DNA from: Lentisphaeria bacterium | GTDB lineage: Bacteria > Verrucomicrobiota > Lentisphaeria > Victivallales > UBA1829 | Direction: 5' to 3' | NCBI GenBank assembly: GCA_017503375.1 | Contig: JAFVTF010000065.1 | Span: 1 to 58,067, forward strand | DNA length: 58,067 bases | Shown here: one piece after another, positions 53,222 to 58,067 of the stretch | Layout of the letters: each line of letters starts with the position of its first letter | How positions within the stretch are numbered: position 1 is the first letter of the stretch | The notes under the pieces: generated by a model | The model's input: only the letters and a program-made list of their open reading frames with translations | What the model was told of the DNA's origin: nothing | The model's database searches: none | Position numbers and translations under genes: made by a program

Positions 53222-55750
53222 ATGAAGTACTACTTGAAAAAAACAATGCTGTCGATTTCGGCTTTTGCCTTGCTCGGATTCTCTGCAGAACTCTCTGCTG
53301 CAGTAAAAGATATGCGTCCGAAGTTCGATAAGAGCGGCGCAAAGGGAAATGTCACATCACAGGCAAACCCCTGGTTCCCGTTCAACAAGGAACGGATCCA
53401 TGCTCTCGGAGGACCGAACTATGCCCATAAAGCATTTGTCGGAAAAAATATCTGGGGACAGGGCTTGAAACTCATGGATGAGTATGGTTTCGATGCGCTC
53501 TATGTGGAAATCAATGACGGAGGCTGGTATCATACCTATGTCCGCATGCTGAAAGAAGCAAAAGAAGAAGGCGCAAAAATCAAACTCGGCATGTTCGTCG
53601 GAACCTGGAACAAAAACCATAAAGCTGTACTGAACAACCTGAAACGGAACCTTTCAACATTCAGAAATGACTTGAAAAATCATCCGAATGTTTACCGTAT
53701 TGACAACCGTCCGGTCATGCTGATCTATACCCCGACAGCATATCAGCCGGAACAGTGGAAAGAACTGTTTGAAGGACTGGAAAAAGAGTTCGGTCCCATG
53801 GTGTTCCTTGCAAGTCTTTACGGGATGGATGGAACATTCCCGCAGAACTCCGAAAAGATGAAAGCATCCCTGGAAAAGTATATTCCTTATTTTGACGGGA
53901 TCAGCGGTTACGGCTGTACCGGAGTGGAACCGCAGCGGCGATCTATGGCAGTTGCAGCCCCGATCATGAAGAAATATCCTCATAAATTGTTTGAAGGCTG
54001 TGCACTAAGCACTTACACCTGCCATTTCCATATGGGCGGGCTTCAGGTCGATCTTTCTTACAATTACCGCGAAAGTCTCGATATTCTGAAAAAGAATAAT
54101 GTCGATTCCATCAATATTACAAACCTGTTCGATCATTACGAAAACTCCCTGATTTTCCCATGTTATGAACGGGAAGACCTGCTGTTCCGTTACGCTCAGT
54201 ACTGGGGAAATCTCCGGAAAGGGATCGCATTCCCGAAAATCAAAAAGCCGGAATTGGTTCTCTGCAATCCCGTCATGCGTCTGGTCGGAAAAGATGATAT
54301 CGACTTTGAAGTTCTTGCGTTTCCCTTTGATTCCAAGGATACCAAAGTAAAAATTGAACTGGAAGTTTGTGATACAGCCGGAAAGGTTCTGAAAAAATTC
54401 CCGGCAGTTGAAATGAATCCCGGGAAAGAATTTCAGATGAAAAAATTCACCCTTCCCGGAATGGAAGTTGCAAACCAGCGCGGTATCGTTCCCCGCCTCA
54501 CCTACACTTGGCGCGGGAAAAAATATCAAATGAATTATAACCCCATGACCCTGCTTGCGGCATCCATCCGTCCCTATCAGATGTATTGGGCAAGATCCAC
54601 TAAAAATGCACTGGAAGTCCGTAACGGCGGAAAACCCTGGTTTATCAACGGTGTCGGCCCCGGAGGAACACTGGAATATCCCCAGGGCGGAGTTGTGAAT
54701 TTCAGTGCCGGTATTGCTCCAAACTGGGGAAAAGGTAAAAATCATGGTTACGCCCGCCATTCCATCAAGCGGAACGGTATGGAATTCTATACGATTACCG
54801 ATTCAAAAGCTTTGAATATGAACCTTGCACTTCCCCTGCCCGCAAGCGGTGAAGCTTTGCAGTTCTTCCATCTCGAAATGGAAAATGGAAACGGCAGCAA
54901 ACATCGCACATTGCCCATCTGGATCCTTCCGCCGAACCGGAAAGGCATGGTCAAATATCCTGTCCTGATGAATGATGGAACGATCAAAGATATCGAAATA
55001 GAAGAAGCACGTGTTCCGTATTTCTACTATCCGTGTAATTCGGATAATGGAAATCTGCTCGTAGATGTTTCCGGCTATATGCATAACGGAAATGTGGCAG
55101 GCGCAGGTTACGGCGGCGGTCATCTCGGTCATACGAACTATTACTATTACCATAATGGTCCGGTCGGTCCCAAAAACGGCGCTGAATTCCTGAAAGATGA
55201 AAACGGAAAAGGTTTCTACCGCTTCAACGGAAAAAATTCTGTAACCATCATGGGCGGAACCGCTCTGCCTTATGCCTCCACGTATGAAATTAATGTCAGA
55301 GTTCCGAAACTCGGCAAAAAAATGGGTTTGTTCGGAACAGGAAACAATCAGATCAGCCTGGCAATCATGCCGGACGGAAAACTCTGGCTGCAGCGTGCCA
55401 ACGAAAAAGAAGGCATGGGCGGAACACCTCCGAAAAAAATCTTTAAGGCTGAAGTCACCTCAAAAGACAAGATCGAAGAAGGTAAATGGCACAGAGTTGC
55501 TGTTACTTATGACTTGAAGAAAATCCGACTTTATCTTGACGGTAAACTTCAGGGCGAAGCTGATGCACCGCCTTCTGAAGGTCATGAATGGATCACCCAC
55601 CTGATCGTTGGAGGTCTCTGCAAATGGGTTTGGACTCCCACAGATCATCTCAATGGTGATATCCGTGATATCAGGATTTACGGAAGAGCGCTTGCTCCGG
55701 AAGAATTCCTCGGAGCCGAAAAAGCGTCCTGGTATGAGTTCTGGAAGTAA
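53222..55750 (+). CDS. Secreted GH71/99-like protein with LamG domain, paralogue 3
   Basis: 842 residues. Signal peptide MKYYLKKTMLSISAFALLGF followed by S-A-E-L-S-A-A. Same three-part plan: A-N-P-W-F-P-F-N-K-E-R-I-H, L-Y-V-E-I-N-D-G-G-W-Y, N-H-P-N-V-Y-R-I-D-N-R-P-V-M-L-I-Y, with Asn in place of Gly after I-D. Most divergent in the middle domain (V-L-A-F-P-F-D-S-K-D-T-K). The LamG domain is nearly identical to that of paralogue 2 over long stretches, including the GLFGTGNNQI and LYLDGKLQGEA segments, which suggests recent gene conversion or duplication of the 3' half. It has an extra C-terminal tail (GAEKASWYEFWK). AGGAAT before the ATG. After the terminator at 53166. Confidence 0.8.
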   Translation: MKYYLKKTMLSISAFALLGFSAELSAAVKDMRPKFDKSGAKGNVTSQANPWFPFNKERIHALGGPNYAHKAFVGKNIWGQGLKLMDEYGFDALYVEINDGGWYHTYVRMLKEAKEEGAKIKLGMFVGTWNKNHKAVLNNLKRNLSTFRNDLKNHPNVYRIDNRPVMLIYTPTAYQPEQWKELFEGLEKEFGPMVFLASLYGMDGTFPQNSEKMKASLEKYIPYFDGISGYGCTGVEPQRRSMAVAAPIMKKYPHKLFEGCALSTYTCHFHMGGLQVDLSYNYRESLDILKKNNVDSINITNLFDHYENSLIFPCYEREDLLFRYAQYWGNLRKGIAFPKIKKPELVLCNPVMRLVGKDDIDFEVLAFPFDSKDTKVKIELEVCDTAGKVLKKFPAVEMNPGKEFQMKKFTLPGMEVANQRGIVPRLTYTWRGKKYQMNYNPMTLLAASIRPYQMYWARSTKNALEVRNGGKPWFINGVGPGGTLEYPQGGVVNFSAGIAPNWGKGKNHGYARHSIKRNGMEFYTITDSKALNMNLALPLPASGEALQFFHLEMENGNGSKHRTLPIWILPPNRKGMVKYPVLMNDGTIKDIEIEEARVPYFYYPCNSDNGNLLVDVSGYMHNGNVAGAGYGGGHLGHTNYYYYHNGPVGPKNGAEFLKDENGKGFYRFNGKNSVTIMGGTALPYASTYEINVRVPKLGKKMGLFGTGNNQISLAIMPDGKLWLQRANEKEGMGGTPPKKIFKAEVTSKDKIEEGKWHRVAVTYDLKKIRLYLDGKLQGEADAPPSEGHEWITHLIVGGLCKWVWTPTDHLNGDIRDIRIYGRALAPEEFLGAEKASWYEFWK

Positions 55751-55780
55751 TATCTGCTCTTAAACTGCTGATAAAGAAAC

Positions 55781-55820
55781 AGGGCTGCTGCAAAAATTTC
55801 TTGCAGCAGCCCTTCAATTT
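55781..55820. terminator. Bidirectional terminator between convergent genes
   Basis: AGGGCTGCTGCAA (55781-55793) and TTGCAGCAGCCCT (55801-55813) form a perfect 13-bp stem with a 7-base loop, followed on the plus strand by TCAATTTTT. It separates paralogue 3 from the convergent acetyltransferase gene. Confidence 0.88.
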
Positions 55821-55832
55821 TTATGGCTCAGT

Positions 55833-56483
55833 TTATCTTCCGATTTTATCCTGTTCTGCCCACTGGTACTTTTTACGGTCTTCGGCTGTGATCTTGCGGA
55901 TCACACGTGCGGGATTTCCGGCGACCAGTGTATCAGCCGGGACATCACGAATCACAACGGAGCCGGCAGCAATCACAGCATTATCACCAATCGTAACTCC
56001 GCCGATGATCGTAACAGAACCGCCAATCCACACATTGTTTCCAACCGTCACAGGAAAAGCATATTCCCATCCGTCAATACGATCCTGAACATCTAACGGG
56101 TGTCCGGCGGCTAGAATCGAAACATTTGGTGCAATCCAGACATTATCCCCGAAACGGCAGTAATTACCATCCAGAACAATAAAATTGTAATTGGCAAAGA
56201 AATTTTCACCGACCTCGATACGGAATCCGTAATCGCATTTGAATGGCGGTAGAATGTTGCAGTTTTTACCGATTTTTCCAAAAATTTTCGCAAGATAATC
56301 TCTCCGTTCCTGAACCTGAGAGGGACGGAATTGGTTATATTCATGGATGGCATCCTGAATTTTAAATCGGTAAGCTGCCATCTCAGTTGTGTTATTGGGA
56401 TTGTAAAGAAGTCCGGCTTCAGCTTTTTCCTGTTCAGTCATACCACCGGGAACTGGTTTGCAAAGAATTGGTTTTTCGTTCAT
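55833..56483 (-). CDS. Sugar O-acetyltransferase (maltose/galactoside acetyltransferase type)
   Basis: 216 residues. The N-terminal Mac-type helical domain contains E-A-G-L-L-Y-N-P, and from about residue 75 come left-handed beta-helix hexapeptide repeats: I-E-V-G-E-N-F-F-A-N-Y-N, W-I-A-P-N-V-S-I-L, V-G-N-N-V-W-I-G-G-S-V-T-I-I-G-G-V-T-I-G-D-N-A-V-I-A-A-G-S-V-V. The catalytic His is in L-A-A-G-H-P-L-D. The ending P-A-R-V-I-R-K-I is typical of the family. Acetylates a sugar hydroxyl from acetyl-CoA in the cytoplasm. The start at 56483 has GGAGCAACAATT upstream. Single gene at the edge of an AT-rich stretch. Confidence 0.92.
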   Translation of the reverse strand: MNEKPILCKPVPGGMTEQEKAEAGLLYNPNNTTEMAAYRFKIQDAIHEYNQFRPSQVQERRDYLAKIFGKIGKNCNILPPFKCDYGFRIEVGENFFANYNFIVLDGNYCRFGDNVWIAPNVSILAAGHPLDVQDRIDGWEYAFPVTVGNNVWIGGSVTIIGGVTIGDNAVIAAGSVVIRDVPADTLVAGNPARVIRKITAEDRKKYQWAEQDKIGR

Positions 56484-56903
56484 AATTGTTGCTCCATTTT
56501 GTTACGGGCAAAAATAATATAATCTGCTATGGTGAAAATAACAAATCTTATAATCGGATTATTCGGGATGAAAAAGCATTCCGGACAACCAATACCATAT
56601 TGAAATATAACATAATTTCCCATATTTACAAGTAGACAACCTATCTTTCATATATAAAAACAGATTTTTTTCGACATAAGGTCCTTCCATTTTATTCGGT
56701 AAAAAAATAAAAAACTAATAATATTATACGATATTATACGACATTATATGATATTTAACAATAATAAACAATATTAACAAAAAATTCTTTTAACACACAG
56801 TATAGGATAAATGTCAACCCTCTCCTTGCAGACAAATATTGATGATTACAGATAATATTTGAGTAATAAACCCTTTACTCAACAGAAAAATTTGGGAACG
56901 ACA
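56484..56903. other. AT-rich gap upstream of the acetyltransferase gene
   Basis: About 420 bases with no credible ORF. It contains the acetyltransferase promoter region and the 10-base tandem repeats at 56721-56750, then runs into the left end of the IS256-type remnant. Composition is markedly more AT-rich than the genes on its left. Confidence 0.6.
56721..56750 (+). repeat. Three 10-bp AT-rich tandem repeats
   Basis: ATATTATACG, ATATTATACG and ACATTATATG follow each other without gap, and a fourth degenerate unit (ATATTTAACA) follows. The 10-base period matches one helical turn, so the T/A-tracts stay in phase, which would favour bending or protein binding. Confidence 0.6.
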
Positions 56904-57441
56904 GTGTAACGAACTTTCTGTAAAATTGCATCTATCGGAGGGGTGGAGTTATGCATAGTTGGCACTCCGGCGAGAATGGGTCTATCCAACTTCTGGCAGC
57001 GTTGTCAATTCCATTTGCAGCAGAATGCAAGTTCACACATCCCAAAGAAAAGTATGGAACGCGAATCAGAAATATTTTCAATATGCCCAGTCGGGAAGAA
57101 GCGGAATCTATGCTCAAAAAGACGATTGAGAAATATGAAAACAAGACGTCTGGATTTGCAGAGTAGCTTGAATATGAAATCCCGGAAGGTTTGACAATAT
57201 TCAACATTGTTCCGGATTCCATCGGGGTCAGACGCAAATTAAGGACTGGAAATATGATAGAATTTCAAAACAAGGAGTTGAAAAAACGGACAAGGTGTAA
57301 ATTATTCCCTAACGGGGAATCTTTGCTCAGAATTGTCACGGCACTTCTGATCGAGTTGGATGAAACATGGCTCAGCGAGAGTAAACGTTACATCTGAGAA
57401 GCAGCAGGGATTTTGGAGAATTTACAGAAAATATGTTACGT
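56904..57441 (+). mobile_element. Internally deleted IS256-family element
   Basis: Left end GTGTAAC....TTTCTGTAAAATT (56904-56927) and right end AATTTACAGAAA....GTTAC (57419-57441) are inverted copies: both share GTAAC, four variable bases and TTTCTGTAAA. Between them lies only the C-terminal third of a Mutator/IS256 transposase, and the usual ~1.3 kb element is reduced to about 540 bases. An autonomous relative would be needed to move it. Target duplication not detected. Confidence 0.75.
56943..57397 (+). pseudogene. IS256/Mutator-family transposase remnant
   Basis: Only the C-terminal part remains. In the frame of 56943 the family phrase F-W-Q-R-C-Q-F-H-L-Q-Q-N-A is read, then K-K-S-M; the reading continues in the frame of 56951 with R-I-R-N-I-F-N-M-P-S-R-E-E-A-E, so a frameshift lies near 57055. 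A TAG at 57164-57166 stands where the family has Trp (A-E-W-L-E), a one-base change from TGG. After it come L-E-Y-E-I-P-E-G-L-T-I-F, K-K-R-T-R-C-K-L-F-P-N-G-E-S-L-L-R and L-D-E-T-W, the usual carboxyl end, with TGA at 57395. The catalytic DDE acids upstream are missing. Non-functional. Confidence 0.85.
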
Positions 57442-57537
57442 AGCCATGGTAAAGTTTTATCCCAACAACATCATAAGGTCATGTTTTATGCGAGGGGGCA
57501 ACAAGATGGTTATCAATGATGATCTCGGCATTTTTAT

Positions 57538-58067
57538 GTTTCAATACGCACCCCATGTGGGACGGGGCGACACCGTGGACGTTTTACTTGAATTTACCCA
57601 AGCAGTTTCAATACACGCCCCGTGTGGGACGGGGCGACATGCTTGAAATGTGGATGAAACACCGGGCAAAGTTTCAATACACGCCCCGTGTGGGACGGGG
57701 CGACCTTCTTTTACTGGTTCATTCCATAAAACAGTTTTTGTTTCAATACACGCCCCGTGCGGGACGGGGCGACAAATATTGTCCTTTTGCAACCAAATAG
57801 TTTGTAGTTTCAATACACGCCCCGTGCGGGACGGGGCGACAGCGGTATCGGCTCTTGCATGCGGGAATGATTATGTTTCAATACACGCCCCGTGCGGGAC
57901 GGGGCGACAAAGTTCTGATGAATCTTTGTAAGGATGTATAAGTTTCAATACACGCCCCGTGCGGGACGGGGCGACTGGGTGCGCCGCTGAAACTTTTAAC
58001 GGAGAGGAGGTTTCAATACACGCCCCGTGCGGGACGGGGCGACCTGCGGGATCGGGATCAATGGACA
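57538..58067 (-). CRISPR. CRISPR array, leader-distal end, type I-C-like repeats
   Basis: Eight 34-base repeats start at 57538, 57605, 57671, 57740, 57807, 57875, 57942 and 58010; spacers are 33, 32, 35, 33, 34, 33 and 34 bases, and an eighth spacer runs off the window. Each repeat begins GTTTCAATAC and ends GGGGCGAC on the plus strand; its reverse complement (GTCGCC... to ATTGAAAC) is the usual transcribed orientation, and CGCCCCGT/ACGGGGCG forms an 8-bp stem around a 5-base loop, as in type I-C repeats. Repeat 1 is degenerate (CACCCCAT arm), repeats 2 and 3 have GTGTGGG instead of GTGCGGG, and 4-8 are identical, so the left edge is the old, trailer end; leader and newest spacers lie to the right. 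No cas gene is present in the window. Confidence 0.95.

Larger units (their letters stand above)
19765..54841 (-). promoter_or_regulatory. Right-arm KOPS-like octamers pointing left
   Basis: CCCTNCCC on the plus strand (GGGNAGGG on the minus) at 19765, 20104, 20630, 20874, 20976, 20981, 22971, 25681, 26896, 28006, 29725, 33114, 36214, 36895, 37932, 48967, 51452 and 54834. From 29725 on most lie in plus-strand genes, so polarity is independent of transcription. The last three sit at the same codons of three paralogues and are not independent. Opposite-orientation copies were seen only at 19862 and 20055. Confidence 0.75.

Noticed and set aside
48967..54841. The recurrent CTTCCCCTGCCCGCAAGC in the three paralogues as an independent regulatory repeat
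   Set aside because: It encodes the same L-P-L-P-A-S peptide at homologous positions, so paralogy explains it; it was counted among the KOPS-like sites with that caveat.
57164..57166. TAG in the transposase remnant as a recoded or suppressed codon
   Set aside because: The same gene also has a frameshift and has lost its catalytic region, so ordinary decay explains it; other genes in the window end normally with TAG-independent stops and show no in-frame TAG.
1..58067. tRNA or rRNA genes and riboswitches
   Set aside because: No cloverleaf, T-loop GTTCRANNC context or known riboswitch core was recognised in the intergenic gaps; a covariance-model scan would be needed to exclude them.

Overview
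The window looks like chromosomal DNA of a gut-type member of the Lentisphaerota (Victivallales-like). This is an inference from gene content: pseudopilin-like proteins with a type IV signal and a C-terminal H-x9-DG motif, many secreted glycosidase-like proteins, ceramidase-like and Gfo/Idh/MocA proteins in sugar-gene clusters, and a PurS-PurL fusion. No rRNA or tRNA gene was found to fix the taxonomy. House-keeping promoters repeatedly read TTGAAA-N17-TATATT, and most starts have a good AGGAG box.

The most informative structure is the replication terminus. At 19585-19612 lies a near-canonical XerCD dif site: a 10/11 match to the E. coli XerD arm, a TATATA centre and a XerC-like arm. Octamers of the form GGGNAGGG (the E. 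coli KOPS consensus read by FtsK) point rightward along the left flank and leftward along the right flank. By eye, 28 of 31 point at dif, and the three exceptions lie within 0.5 kb of it. Their polarity ignores the coding strand of the host genes. Position 19.6 kb is therefore very probably where the two replichores meet.

Layout. 0-6.6 kb: a phage-type small protein, an alpha/beta hydrolase, a ceramidase-like protein, a Gfo/Idh/MocA oxidoreductase, a divergent AraC regulator ending in a MITE insertion, and an MFS transporter. 6.7-15.5 kb: nadB-pcnB-albA-domain operon, purL (PurSL type) and a second ceramidase-like protein. 15.5-16.2 kb: an S23-type four-helix-bundle gene between imperfect inverted repeats. 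16.2-19.2 kb (minus strand): sugar nucleotidyltransferase, NahK-like kinase and UDP-sugar epimerase, a plausible hexosamine/galactose salvage operon. 19.2-19.8 kb: dif. 19.8-25.1 kb (minus strand): trxA-tilS, a MetRS paralogue that has lost HIGH and KMSKS, and authentic metG. 25.3-37.4 kb: divergent carbohydrate clusters with two GH36-type glycosidases (one broken by a stop codon), a GntR regulator, a large secreted protein, a beta-propeller protein and two AAC(3)-family acetyltransferases. 37.4-45.6 kb (minus strand): valS, purB, a secreted metallophosphoesterase and thrC. 45.7-55.8 kb: an operon-like run of two pseudopilins, three paralogous secreted GH71/99-like + LamG proteins and one small secreted beta-rich protein. 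55.8-58.1 kb: a sugar O-acetyltransferase, a decayed IS256-family element, and the leader-distal end of a type I-C-like CRISPR array that runs off the window with no cas genes visible.

Coordinates, motif counts and homology calls were all made by reading; no database search or structure prediction was run.
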